From contig JAUIJZ010000005.1 in NCBI GenBank assembly GCA_030430715.1, forward strand, positions 1 through 64,000: a stretch of 64,000 nt of DNA. The letters run 5' to 3'. Source of the stretch: Alphaproteobacteria bacterium. GTDB taxonomy: Bacteria > Pseudomonadota > Alphaproteobacteria > Caulobacterales > Aquidulcibacteraceae. The stretch's first letter is position 1. Each line of letters starts with the position of its first letter. Position numbers and translations under genes: made by a program. This document shows positions 34,969-43,806 of the stretch, one piece after another. Under the pieces are notes generated by a model that worked only from the letters and a program-made list of their open reading frames with translations, was not told where the DNA came from and made no database searches.

Positions 34969-36150
34969 GTGGCGCAGCGCTTCGACGCAATCATTATCGG
35001 CGCCGGCGCTGCCGGGCTTTATTGCGCGCTGCATGCCGCACGACGCGGACGCCGCGTCGCGGTGCTGGAGCACAACGCCGAGCCCGGTGCGAAGATTCTG
35101 ATCTCCGGCGGCGGGCGCTGCAATTTCACCAATCTCAATGGCGACGATCCTACGCGCTACCTCAGCGCCAATCCGCATTTCGTCCGCTCTGCATTAGCGC
35201 GCCACACGCCGCAGGATTTCATCGCGCTCGTGCGCAAGCATGGCATCCCGTTTTACGAAAAGACACTCGGGCAATTGTTTTGCGACGGCGCCCGGTCATC
35301 GCAACGCATCGTGCGCATGTTGCTGGACGAGTGCGAGGCGAGCGAAGCGCACATCTATACCAATTGCCGCGTTCAAGATGTACGCCGCGCCGAGCGCTTC
35401 TCGATTGAAACCAGCCTCGGCGCATTCGAAACCGAATCAGTCGTGATCGCCACAGGCGGCCTCTCTATTCCCAAGCTCGGCGCAACGGCATTTGCTTTCG
35501 ATGTCGCCAAGCGCTTCGAGGTTTCGCTTATCGCCACACGGCCGGCGCTTGTGCCGCTCACATTCAGCGAAAGCGATCTATCTTGGATGCGCTCACTCGC
35601 GGGCGTCTCAGCCGATGTTGTCGCGCGCGCGGGCAAAGCAGCGTTTCGAGAAGCCGCGCTCTTCACCCATCGCGGCCTTTCCGGGCCCGCCATCCTACAA
35701 GCCTCGTCCTATTGGCGTGAGGGCGAAGCGTTGCGCATCGATTGGCTTCCCGAAGCTTCCGAAGATGCGTTCGTAAAGGCCAAGCGCGCGCGCCCCAAAA
35801 TTCAAGCGAAAACCATCCTTTCCGAGATGCTCTCCGATCGCCTCGCCAACGCGCTCGCCGACCGGCTACCGCACGGCCCGCTCACAGACATCAAAGACGC
35901 GACGCTGATCGCCGCCCTACAAACGCTCAAGGCCGCATCGCTGACGCCCACGGGCACGGAAGGCTACGTCAAAGCCGAAGTCACCGTAGGCGGCGTCGAT
36001 ACGAACGCGCTCTCGCAGCAAACACTGGAAGCGCGTGGCGTGCCCGGCCTCCACTTCATCGGCGAAGCCGTCGACGTCACGGGTTGGCTAGGCGGCTATA
36101 ATTTCCAATGGGCGTGGTCGAGCGGCTGGGCCGCAGCGCAATCGCTCTAA
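34969..36150 (+). CDS. BaiN/HI0933-type flavoprotein
   Basis: The product is 393 residues. The FAD-binding motif IIIGAGAAGLYCALHAARRG starts at residue 8, followed by KILISGGGRCNFTN, the signature of the HI0933/BaiN family, and VIATGGLSIPKLGAT. The C-terminus has AEVTVGGVDT and GLHFIGEAVDVTGWLGGYNFQWAWSSG split by normal sequence. Members are two-dinucleotide-binding flavoproteins; one gut member reduces bile-acid intermediates, and the housekeeping role is unclear. The start is GTG 34969, 3 bases after the SDR stop. Confidence 0.9.
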   Translation: MAQRFDAIIIGAGAAGLYCALHAARRGRRVAVLEHNAEPGAKILISGGGRCNFTNLNGDDPTRYLSANPHFVRSALARHTPQDFIALVRKHGIPFYEKTLGQLFCDGARSSQRIVRMLLDECEASEAHIYTNCRVQDVRRAERFSIETSLGAFETESVVIATGGLSIPKLGATAFAFDVAKRFEVSLIATRPALVPLTFSESDLSWMRSLAGVSADVVARAGKAAFREAALFTHRGLSGPAILQASSYWREGEALRIDWLPEASEDAFVKAKRARPKIQAKTILSEMLSDRLANALADRLPHGPLTDIKDATLIAALQTLKAASLTPTGTEGYVKAEVTVGGVDTNALSQQTLEARGVPGLHFIGEAVDVTGWLGGYNFQWAWSSGWAAAQSL

Positions 36151-37484
36151 TCCCCGTCCGCGAACGGATTCTTGCCCGCCTTCACGATCAGCCGGACTGG
36201 CGCGGCGTGCAGATCGAAAGCATCGCGCAAGCCGTTGACCAGATAGCGCTTATAGCTCTCCGGCATCTCGTCGGCGCGCGATGCGATCAGCACAAAGGTC
36301 GGCGGACGCGCTTTGATCTGCGTTAGATAGCGCGGCTTGATACGCTTGCCGCGTACAGCCGGCGGCGGATGACGTGCGATACTGGAATAGAGCCAGTCAT
36401 TCAGATCTTTGGTTTTGACCCGCGCCGTCCAATCGCCATGCGCCTCCTCAACCGACTTCATGAGGCGGTCCAGCCCCACGCCGGATAACGCCGCGACCGT
36501 CACAAGCGGCGCGCCGCGCGCTTGCGGCAGGCTCTCGCGCGCCACCAATTTCATTTCCTCGAAATGCGCGCGCGTATCCTCGACCTGGTCCCACTTCGCC
36601 AAACAGAACACCAGCGCGCGCCCTTCACGCACCACGAGATCGGCAATGGTCAAATCTTGTTTCTCGAACGCTTCGCCCGCATCCATCACCAACACGCACA
36701 CATCGGCGAATCGGATCGCGTGGAGCGTTTCGCTGACGGAGAGTTTTTCGAGCTTGGCCTGTACCTTCGCCTTGCGCCGCATGCCCGCCGTATCGACTAG
36801 CCGATAGCGCTTGCCGCGCCATTCCCAATCGACAGCAATAGCGTCACGCGTGATCCCCGCTTCCGGGCCCACGAGAAGACGATCCTGGCCGATGAGCGCA
36901 TTCACGAGCGTGGACTTGCCCGCGTTCGGTCTACCCACAATTGCAATATTGATCGGACGCTCGCCGCGCGCGGCGGCTTCGTCATCCTGCGTCGGCGCCG
37001 CGGCGACAATCGCCGCGTAGAGCTCGCCCATGCCTTCGCCATGCTCGGCCGAGAGCGGGATGGGTTCGCCGAGCCCGAGCGCATACGCTTCATTCAGGCC
37101 GACATCGCCGGCACGGCCTTCTGTCTTGTTCGCGGCAAGAATGACTGGCTTATCGGCGCGCCTCAGCAATTTGGCGAAGCTCTCGTCGACCGGCGTAATG
37201 CCCGCGCGCGCATCAACCACCAGCAGCACCACCTCCGCCGCCGCGATCGCGGCTTCGGTCTGCGCGCGCATGCGCGCTTCGAGCGATGCGTCGGTCGTGT
37301 CTTCGAAACCTGCCGTATCGATCAGGTCGAGATCGAGATCACCAAGCCGGCCTTTCGCCTCGCGGCGGTCACGTGTGACGCCGGGGGTGTCATCGACGAT
37401 CGCAATCCGTTTGCCCGCCAGCCGATTGAACAGCGTGGACTTGCCGACATTGGGACGCCCGACAATCGCGAGCTTAATTGACAT
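36147..37484 (-). CDS. der: Ribosome biogenesis GTPase Der (EngA)
   Basis: The product is 445 residues with two consecutive GTPase domains, GRPNVGKSTLFN (near residue 9) and GRPNAGKSTLVN, each with DTAG and NK/KWD motifs. A KH-like C-terminal domain (ending KNPFADGD) is present. Der is an essential factor in 50S subunit maturation. It is the last gene of the run yfgM-bamB-der, an order conserved in proteobacteria. Confidence 0.97.
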   Translation of the reverse strand: MSIKLAIVGRPNVGKSTLFNRLAGKRIAIVDDTPGVTRDRREAKGRLGDLDLDLIDTAGFEDTTDASLEARMRAQTEAAIAAAEVVLLVVDARAGITPVDESFAKLLRRADKPVILAANKTEGRAGDVGLNEAYALGLGEPIPLSAEHGEGMGELYAAIVAAAPTQDDEAAARGERPINIAIVGRPNAGKSTLVNALIGQDRLLVGPEAGITRDAIAVDWEWRGKRYRLVDTAGMRRKAKVQAKLEKLSVSETLHAIRFADVCVLVMDAGEAFEKQDLTIADLVVREGRALVFCLAKWDQVEDTRAHFEEMKLVARESLPQARGAPLVTVAALSGVGLDRLMKSVEEAHGDWTARVKTKDLNDWLYSSIARHPPPAVRGKRIKPRYLTQIKARPPTFVLIASRADEMPESYKRYLVNGLRDAFDLHAAPVRLIVKAGKNPFADGD

Positions 37485-37500
37485 GTGCGTCCCACTGAAC

Positions 37501-38853
37501 TCAGCGCAGAACGACCAAGCGCGCTTGGTCCGTTACAAGATAGATCTCGCCATTGGCGACGATCGGCGGAATGAAAACGGGCTGATCGACGTCCGCGCGC
37601 GCAACCACTTCGCCGTTTTGCGGCGACACGCCCACGACCTCGCCGATCGAATTAGCCAGCACGAGCCGTCCGCCCACCATTACAGGACCGGTCCAAGAGA
37701 GGCGTCCTTCGCGATCGTCCTCATCGCGATAGCGGCGAAGCTGACGCACCCAATAGACGCTGCCGGTGGCGCGATCGACGGCAACCAGTTCACCGTCGAT
37801 GCTGACGGCGTAAAGCACGTCGCCCGCGATCCACGGCGTCTGTGTCGAAGCGAAGGCGCGCGCCCAAATACGTTGTCCTGTGCGCAAATCGATCGCGGCC
37901 AAAATACCTGAATGGCTCGCGGCGAAGACAACCCCATTGTCCACTACGGGGCGGCCGGCAATGTCGTTGATCGCCGAAAGCGAGGTCAGCGCGCCGGAAC
38001 GCGAGAGCGATTCCGACCACAATTGCCGCCCATTGCCGCCTTGCAGCGCAACGATTTCACCAGAGGCGAATGGCGCGACCACAGTGTCGCCATCCACGGC
38101 GACGCTTGGCGCTGAAAGAATGCGCGCACTTTCTGCGATCGCCGGATGCGTCCATTGCACGTCGCCGGAGCCGGCGTCGAACGCCACCAATTCGCTATCA
38201 TTGGTAATGGCGAAAACGCGTCCGCCCACTACGCTCGGCGCCGAGTAGAACGGCGCACTGACTTGCGTGCGCCAAATCTCGTCGCCATTCGCGGCGTCGA
38301 GAGCGGCGATGTAGCCGAAACCGGTCGCCACGAAGACGCGCCCGCCGCTCACCGCTACGCCGCCGCCGCGCGCGCGGCTATCGCGCGACGCAACAGGCCG
38401 CAACGCGCGCGACCAAAGCCGGTCGCCATCGGAGGCATCCACCGCCTGCACGCGATGGTCGGCATCGAGGAAGAATAACCGCCCGCCGGCGATGACCGGC
38501 GGCGCGGCGATCTGCACTCTGTCGTTCGAGCCGGCGCCAATATCCGCGCGCCAAGCGCGTTCAAGCACAGCTGCGCCAGCAGAATGCGGAGGCGAATTGT
38601 CCGGCGTGCCGCCGGCCTGAGGCCATTCTGTCACCGTCGTCGTTGGCGGCGGCGTAATCGTGCGAGAGGCCAGCGCCGGGTCAGGCGTCAATTGCTGCTC
38701 AAACGCGAGGATCGAAATACGCTGGTCGCGCGGAATATCGGACGTGGATTCGTCATTGTTTCCACCCCAGGGCATCATGTTGCCGACTGTCGAGCATGCC
38801 GACAGCGCAGCCGCCAACGCCGCGATCGCGGCGACCGAACCAGCTCGGCTCAT
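37501..38853 (-). CDS. bamB: Outer membrane assembly lipoprotein BamB-like (PQQ repeats)
   Basis: The product is 450 residues. The lipobox LSAC within the first 20 residues predicts an outer-membrane lipoprotein. The rest is a beta-propeller of repeated units such as AVDASDGDRLWSR, ALDAANGDEIWRT and AIDLRTGQRIWAR, the PQQ-type blades of BamB. BamB assists the BAM complex in folding outer-membrane beta barrels. Location between yfgM and der supports the call. It overlaps the TPR gene by 4 bases. Confidence 0.92.
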   Translation of the reverse strand: MSRAGSVAAIAALAAALSACSTVGNMMPWGGNNDESTSDIPRDQRISILAFEQQLTPDPALASRTITPPPTTTVTEWPQAGGTPDNSPPHSAGAAVLERAWRADIGAGSNDRVQIAAPPVIAGGRLFFLDADHRVQAVDASDGDRLWSRALRPVASRDSRARGGGVAVSGGRVFVATGFGYIAALDAANGDEIWRTQVSAPFYSAPSVVGGRVFAITNDSELVAFDAGSGDVQWTHPAIAESARILSAPSVAVDGDTVVAPFASGEIVALQGGNGRQLWSESLSRSGALTSLSAINDIAGRPVVDNGVVFAASHSGILAAIDLRTGQRIWARAFASTQTPWIAGDVLYAVSIDGELVAVDRATGSVYWVRQLRRYRDEDDREGRLSWTGPVMVGGRLVLANSIGEVVGVSPQNGEVVARADVDQPVFIPPIVANGEIYLVTDQARLVVLR

Positions 38854-39566
38854 TTACTTTCTCCTTCAGAAGGCTCGGGCGTTTCGGCGCTCGCATCCGA
38901 TGCGGCAGGCGCGGCCGGCCCGATCACCGCCAGCGCCACCTGCGCGCGGTTGCGCACAACTTCCGGCGCGTTCAGCGCCAACGTCAGGTCTTCCATGGTA
39001 GAGCGCGCAAGATCCGCATCGCCCGCTTCCCACGCCTCAATGCCGAGCAGCTCCCGCGCGAGGAACGACATGTTGCCGCCATCATCGATTAGAGGCTGAA
39101 GCCGCGCACGCAGCGCTTCAAAATCTTGCGTGTCGGCGGCGATATAGGCCGCGCGCATTTGCGCACTCTCACGCATGACAGGATCATTGGCCAAGTCAGC
39201 GGCCTCATCGAATTTAGCGAGCGCAGCCTCAAGATCGCCCTGGTGCACGGCGATCGCTGCCTGTTCCATCGTCGCCATGGTCCGATAGGCGTTCGTGCCC
39301 TCATTGGTGATCTGCTCAAGGGCAGCGTTTGCGTCCTCGAAATTCCCAGCGCGGACCAATTCCAGCGCCGCAATGTAATCTTCGGACTGCGTTCGAGCCT
39401 GATTTGTCTGGTAGCCGGTCCATAATTGCCAACCGCCCAGCACCACTAGAAACACAGCAAATGCGCCGAGCAGCCAAGGCCCATAGCGCTTGAGCAGCGC
39501 CATCATGCGCTCTTGGCGCAAATTCTCGTCGACTTCCTGGACGAATGAATCGGTTTCGTTGGTCAC
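38850..39566 (-). CDS. YfgM-like TPR membrane protein
   Basis: The product is 238 residues. A short cytoplasmic N-terminus (FVQEVDENLRQERM) and one transmembrane helix (about 30-50, WLLGAFAVFLVVLGGWQLW) are followed by TPR-like helical repeats (ALELVRAGNFEDANAALEQI, EALRARLQPLID). This matches the YfgM family, periplasmic chaperone-like partners of the SecYEG translocon and PpiD. Its place before bamB and der mirrors the E. coli order. The acidic C-terminal tail is low complexity. Confidence 0.88.
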   Translation of the reverse strand: MTNETDSFVQEVDENLRQERMMALLKRYGPWLLGAFAVFLVVLGGWQLWTGYQTNQARTQSEDYIAALELVRAGNFEDANAALEQITNEGTNAYRTMATMEQAAIAVHQGDLEAALAKFDEAADLANDPVMRESAQMRAAYIAADTQDFEALRARLQPLIDDGGNMSFLARELLGIEAWEAGDADLARSTMEDLTLALNAPEVVRNRAQVALAVIGPAAPAASDASAETPEPSEGESK

Positions 39567-39628
39567 GCGTTCGAAATCCTGGCCTGTGCGACTCGGCGAA
39601 CACGAGCCCCCGGTAAAGCGCGCGCAAG

Positions 39629-40495
39629 CTAGCCGCGCTCGCCGCCTCCGGCAACGCGGGGCTGCCGCGCCTTTCCGCCGCCCAGCACATAGGTCTCGGC
39701 TGCGGCAGGAAAACGGCGAGTCCGGACATCGGCGGCATACTTGGATACCGCCTCGTCAATGACCCCTTTGATGTTTCCGTAGCGACGCACGAATTTAGGG
39801 GTCCAGTCGAAAAGCCCGAGCAGATCGTCCACCACAAGCACTTGTCCGTCGCAGGCCACGGAAGCGCCGATGCCAATGGTCGGCGCCATCACAGCTGCTG
39901 TAATTTCCGGGGCGAGACTCTCATCCACCCCCTCGACCACAATAGCGAACGCCCCCGCTTCGTCTGAAGCCCTGGCGGCTGCCAGCACCTGTTCACGCTC
40001 TTCCGGCGTACGCCCCTTGGCGCGAAATTTTCCATCCGCATTCACAGCCTGGGGTAAGAGCCCGACATGGCTCATCACAGGAATTCCGCGATCTACCAAA
40101 AACTTAACTGTTGGCGCGACGGTCACGCCCGCTTCAACCTTGACCGCCTGCGCGCAAGTTTCCTTCAGGACGCGGCTGGCGCTGGCAAACGCCTGTTCGG
40201 GGCTCGTTTCATAGGACCCGAACGGCAAATCGACCACTACAAGAGCACGCTCGGAACCGCGCATGACCGCTTGACCATGCAGGATCATCATATCGAGCGT
40301 CACGCCCACCGTGTTGGGCATGCCATGCACGACCATGCCAAGGCTGTCGCCAACCAGTAGGATGTCGCAATGCTGATCTAGTATCCGCGCCATCGGTGCT
40401 GTGTAGGCGGTGAGTGTCACAATGGGATCGCCGCCTTTGCGGCCCCGGATTTCCGGGGCGGTGATGCGGCGGACCGTTTCGACTTGTTTCGACAT
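39629..40495 (-). CDS. panB: 3-methyl-2-oxobutanoate hydroxymethyltransferase
   Basis: The product is 288 residues. It transfers a one-carbon unit from methylenetetrahydrofolate to ketoisovalerate, the first committed step to pantothenate and CoA. LTAYTAPMARILD, LLVGDSLGMVVHG and VMSHVGLLPQAVNADGKFRAKG (in parts) are the family motifs, as is IGIGAS with the preceding active-site Glu. I start at ATG 40495 (MSKQVETVRR); the longer frame to 40594 is unlike the family. No panC is adjacent. The 185-base spacer to the GST gene holds divergent promoters presumably, but no clear motif. Confidence 0.95.
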   Translation of the reverse strand: MSKQVETVRRITAPEIRGRKGGDPIVTLTAYTAPMARILDQHCDILLVGDSLGMVVHGMPNTVGVTLDMMILHGQAVMRGSERALVVVDLPFGSYETSPEQAFASASRVLKETCAQAVKVEAGVTVAPTVKFLVDRGIPVMSHVGLLPQAVNADGKFRAKGRTPEEREQVLAAARASDEAGAFAIVVEGVDESLAPEITAAVMAPTIGIGASVACDGQVLVVDDLLGLFDWTPKFVRRYGNIKGVIDEAVSKYAADVRTRRFPAAAETYVLGGGKARQPRVAGGGERG

Positions 40496-40680
40496 GATTT
40501 TATCCGAAAGCCACACTTTCTCTAGCCGTTCGCAGCCGCACACGCCAGCGACGTCGCCAGCCTCGCCTCTAGGGCTATGAAAATTCCCCACCAAGATCGA
40601 TGAGAGCAGGTGTGCCGTCGCTTGGTGGTTTCTCCTGCCTGGCGTTTACCGATCCCCCGCTATGCAGAAAGACAGAACCA

Positions 40681-41310
40681 ATGCTGACGCTCTACGCCCA
40701 TCCGCTCTCGTCCTATTGCTGGAAGGCGCTGATCGCACTCTATGAGAACGATACCCCGTTCGAGCTCCATCTGCTCGAAAGCGCCGAATCCTGGAGCAAG
40801 TTCAAAGAGCTCTGGCCGATTGGAAAGATGCCGCTCTTGGCGGACAGTGACCGCAACGCACTCATTCCCGAAGCCAGCATTATCATCGAGTATCTCGACG
40901 CGCACTATCGCGGCCGCACCCGTTTTATTCCTGACGATACAGAGCGAGCGCGCGAGGTTCGCCTGAAAGACCGGCTCTTCGACCTTTACCTGCAAGGCCC
41001 AATGCAACGCATCACAAATGAGATCCTCAGCCCGGAGCGCAGCAACACAGCCATAGCGCAAGCAAAGGAAAATCTGCGTACAGCTTACGGCGCGCTGGAG
41101 AGTAGTTTTGATAGCCGCTTTGCTGTGGGCGATACTTTCAGCATGGCTGATTGTGCAGCTTTTCCGGCGCTCTTCTATGGCGCTATGCGCACGCCACTCG
41201 ATGATTTTCCGAAGCTAAGCGCCTATCTTGAACGCCTTAAAAAACGCCCCAGCATTGCACGCGTATATAAGGAAGCAGAACCCTATCTGAACTACACGCC
41301 GAAAGAGTAG
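40681..41310 (+). CDS. Glutathione S-transferase family protein
   Basis: The product is 209 residues. The N-terminal thioredoxin fold starts LTLYAHPLSSYCWKALIAL, with the glutathione-contact Pro near GKMPLL and the SNAIL-like motif PEASIIIEYLD. An alpha-helical C-terminal half contains GDTFSMADCAAF, the capping-box region. It probably conjugates or reduces electrophiles in the cytoplasm. Start ATG 40681 is chosen because it begins directly with the first beta strand; the open frame to 40600 is not family-like. Confidence 0.92.
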   Translation: MLTLYAHPLSSYCWKALIALYENDTPFELHLLESAESWSKFKELWPIGKMPLLADSDRNALIPEASIIIEYLDAHYRGRTRFIPDDTERAREVRLKDRLFDLYLQGPMQRITNEILSPERSNTAIAQAKENLRTAYGALESSFDSRFAVGDTFSMADCAAFPALFYGAMRTPLDDFPKLSAYLERLKKRPSIARVYKEAEPYLNYTPKE

Positions 41311-41334
41311 TGGAACCCCTGTCGTTACGCTCGG

Positions 41335-41694
41335 CTAGCTAAACGCTTTCTCGTACGTCTCCGGCTTGAAACCGACGAAAACATTCCCGCCGATATCGAG
41401 CACGGGCCGTTTGATCATGGATGGTTGCGCAATCATCAGCGCAATTGCTTTTTGATCGTCGAGACCTGTTTTGTCCTTGTCCGCCAGCTTGCGGAACGTG
41501 GTTCCAGCGCGGTTGAGCAATACTTCCCAGCCCACTTGTTTGGCCCAGCGCTCAAGCGCAGCCTTCTCAACGCCTTCAGCCTTGTAATCATGGAACACGT
41601 AGTCCACGCCATGCTCATCGAGCCAGACGCGCGCCTTCTTCATCGTGTCGCAGCTCTTAATGCCATAAAGGGCGACGGACTTGTTTTTGCTCAT
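41335..41694 (-). CDS. ArsC/Spx-fold protein YffB
   Basis: The product is 119 residues with the ArsC-type thioredoxin fold. The motif YGIKSCDTMKKARVWLDEHG at the N-terminus has a single active-site cysteine, and NRAGTTFRKL and MIKRPVLDI are typical of the YffB family. Members resemble glutathione-dependent thiol reductases rather than arsenate reductases. It lies between two GST genes, consistent with a thiol-redox role, but its partner is unknown. Confidence 0.9.
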   Translation of the reverse strand: MSKNKSVALYGIKSCDTMKKARVWLDEHGVDYVFHDYKAEGVEKAALERWAKQVGWEVLLNRAGTTFRKLADKDKTGLDDQKAIALMIAQPSMIKRPVLDIGGNVFVGFKPETYEKAFS

Positions 41695-41744
41695 GCGCTG
41701 ATCCTAATGACGAAGGCGGAGATGTCATCACCGGAGGCTCGATC

Positions 41745-42377
41745 ATGGCCGACAAGCTAACCTTCTACACACACCCGATGTCACGCGGACGTATCGTGCG
41801 CTGGATGCTGGAGGAAGTCGGCCAACCGTATGATGCGGTTGTGCTGGACTATGCAACGAGCATGAAGGCGCCCGAATATCTCGCAATCAATCCCATGGGA
41901 AAAGTGCCGGCCATCAGACATGGCGATACTGTTGTGACAGAGGCAGCTGCAATCTGCGCTTATCTGGCGGATGCTTTTCCGCAGGCCAAACTCGCGCCGC
42001 CGCCGGGCGATAAGTTGCGCGGGCCCTATTATCGCTGGCTGTTTTACGGCGCAGGACCGGTCGAGATGATGGTCAGCATCCAAACACTTGGCATCGACGT
42101 CCCAGAAGAGAAAGGCCGCACTCTGGGCTATGGCTCGCGCGATGCCGTGCACGACGCTCTGGAGCAAGCCGTTTCAGGCCCCAACTATCTGCTCGGCAAA
42201 CAGTTCACGGCTGCTGATCTTTACCTCGGCTCACAGATCTGGTGGCGCCTGCAATTTGGAACGGTCGACAAACGCCCCTCGCTCGAAGCCTATGTCGAGC
42301 GCATTACCTCGCGGCCAGCAGCAGTACGAGCGCGTCAGATCGACGACGCGCTCGTGGCCGCATCTCCAAGAGCTTAG
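41745..42377 (+). CDS. Glutathione S-transferase family protein
   Basis: The product is 210 residues. The N-terminal domain reads LTFYTHPMSRGRIVRWMLEEVG, then NPMGKVPAIRHGD and TEAAAICAYLAD (SNAIL-like Glu-Ala). The C-terminal helical domain has GKQFTAADLYLGS. It is a second GST paralogue close to the first but of a clearly different subfamily. Its stop overlaps the convergent ferredoxin-NADP reductase stop in TTAG. Confidence 0.92.
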   Translation: MADKLTFYTHPMSRGRIVRWMLEEVGQPYDAVVLDYATSMKAPEYLAINPMGKVPAIRHGDTVVTEAAAICAYLADAFPQAKLAPPPGDKLRGPYYRWLFYGAGPVEMMVSIQTLGIDVPEEKGRTLGYGSRDAVHDALEQAVSGPNYLLGKQFTAADLYLGSQIWWRLQFGTVDKRPSLEAYVERITSRPAAVRARQIDDALVAASPRA

Positions 42378-43180
42378 CCCGCGAAAGCGCGCTCTACGAC
42401 AAACGTTCCCGGCTCATTGTTGGAGCCTTCGACGAAGCCGCGCGCTTCGGCGATCTCCTTCATATCGTTGAGCACACCCACCGATCCACAAATCATGATG
42501 CGGTCTTCAGCGGGATTGAAAGGCGCGGCGCCGAAGTGCGCGAAAAACGCGCCGTCTTCGATCAGGCGCGTAATGCGGCCCTGGAGCGGATGCGCGTCCC
42601 GCGTGAGGCTTGTTATATGGCGTAACTTCCCCACCGCGATCTCGCCGACGAGCGGATCTGCCAGCGTCTCATCTACGATGTCGGCGCCGTAAACGAGTTC
42701 AGGCGATGTGCGGCACGTATGCGTGAGGATCACCTCGTCGTAACGCTCATAGGTTTCGGGATCGCGGATCAAGCTCGCGAAGGGAGCAATGCCGGTGCCC
42801 GTCGAAACTAGGAACAAACGCTTGCCCGGCGTGAGCGCATCAAGCACCAGCGTGCCGGTTGGTTTCTTGCCGACGAGAACCTCATCACCGGGTTTGATAT
42901 TCTGCAGCTGACTGGTCAGCGGACCGGCAGGCACTTTGATTGAATAGAAAGCGAGCTCTTCAGCCCAAGCGGGGCTAGCGATCGAATAGGCGCGCAGCAG
43001 CGGCTTCGGCCCATTCATCAAGCCAATCATCACAAACTCGCCCGAACGGAAGCGGAGCGAAGCCGGACGCTCGCAAGTAAAAGCAAATAAGCTATCCGTA
43101 TAATGCTTCACGGTCGCGACGCGCGCCACGTGCACATTTGCCGGCGGTGCGATTGCGATGCTTTCTTGTTGATCAGCCAT
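42374..43180 (-). CDS. fpr: Ferredoxin-NADP+ reductase
   Basis: The product is 268 residues of the bacterial FNR type. FAD binding is shown by LLRAYSIASP, NADP(H) binding by VSTGTGIAPFASLIRD, and C-terminal motifs by MICGSVGVLNDM. The final segment VERAFAG matches the alphaproteobacterial FPR subclass that ends in aromatic-Ala-Gly. It moves electrons between NADPH and ferredoxin or flavodoxin. It lies 71 bases downstream of the sulfite-reduction operon on the same strand, so it may supply electrons for CysI (inference). Confidence 0.94.
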   Translation of the reverse strand: MADQQESIAIAPPANVHVARVATVKHYTDSLFAFTCERPASLRFRSGEFVMIGLMNGPKPLLRAYSIASPAWAEELAFYSIKVPAGPLTSQLQNIKPGDEVLVGKKPTGTLVLDALTPGKRLFLVSTGTGIAPFASLIRDPETYERYDEVILTHTCRTSPELVYGADIVDETLADPLVGEIAVGKLRHITSLTRDAHPLQGRITRLIEDGAFFAHFGAAPFNPAEDRIMICGSVGVLNDMKEIAEARGFVEGSNNEPGTFVVERAFAG

Positions 43181-43251
43181 ACTTGCTCTCAGCTCGCTCT
43201 GTGCCGCTCAGGGCGGCATCGTTTAGGGTATTAGATGGAGTAATGCGGCGG

Positions 43252-43806
43252 TCAGTTCAGACCGTGCTCCGCAAGACGCTTGCGAGCGTCCGTCACTAAT
43301 TCGTCGAAGCCTGCGCCCCGCTCGCGCAATGTTGTGCGCGATTTAGCGATGTCGTCCAGGGCTTCGCCCCAGCTTTCGGGAAAGGCTTCTTCAAGCCGCT
43401 CGCGCGCAGCACGCGCAACGGCTGGACTGGCGCCACCTGTTCCCGCGGCGAGCGTCAGTTTTCCGCGCCGCAATACCGCGGGCGTATGAAAATCACACAA
43501 GGCCGGAACGTCCTCGACATTCACCAGCACCCGCAGCGCACGCGCAACCGAGGCGATTGGCTTCGCCAGTTCTAGTGGCAAATCGGCAATCCAGATCGCG
43601 CGATACGCAGCCATTTCGGCGGTCTTAGGCAGATTCGAGCGCAAGCGCTGGCCCGATGCAAGCACAAGCTCAGCATCCGGCTCGTCCGAATAGACATCAG
43701 GATCAGCACCGGCAGCACGCAGCCATTGCAGACGACGCAGCGCAAGCTGCCCACGTCCAACCACGGCGACACGCGCTTCTTCTGGGTCAAGGTAAAGCGG
43801 GATCAT
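43252..43806 (-). CDS. Precorrin-2 dehydrogenase/sirohydrochlorin ferrochelatase domain (CysG N-terminal type)
   Basis: The product is 184 residues. An N-terminal Rossmann stretch PLYLDPEEARVAVVGRGQLALRRL gives the NAD-binding site. NVEDVPALCDFHTPAVLRRGKLTLAAGTGGASPAVAR (in parts) is the conserved CysG core with NVxDxxxxC and TxGxSPxxAR. It oxidises precorrin-2 and inserts iron to make siroheme for CysI. It is coupled to cobA by a 4-base overlap. A split arrangement replaces the single CysG of enterics. Confidence 0.9.
   Translation of the reverse strand: MIPLYLDPEEARVAVVGRGQLALRRLQWLRAAGADPDVYSDEPDAELVLASGQRLRSNLPKTAEMAAYRAIWIADLPLELAKPIASVARALRVLVNVEDVPALCDFHTPAVLRRGKLTLAAGTGGASPAVARAARERLEEAFPESWGEALDDIAKSRTTLRERGAGFDELVTDARKRLAEHGLN

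Noticed and set aside
37030-37911. Plus-strand 293-codon frame opposite der and bamB
   Set aside because: Low-complexity Ser/Arg/Ala translation with no family motif; it is a shadow of two secure genes.
43202-43218. Short stem-loop (TGCCGC/GCGGCA) between the CysG-domain gene and fpr
   Set aside because: Only six base pairs and no T-run; not enough to call a terminator.
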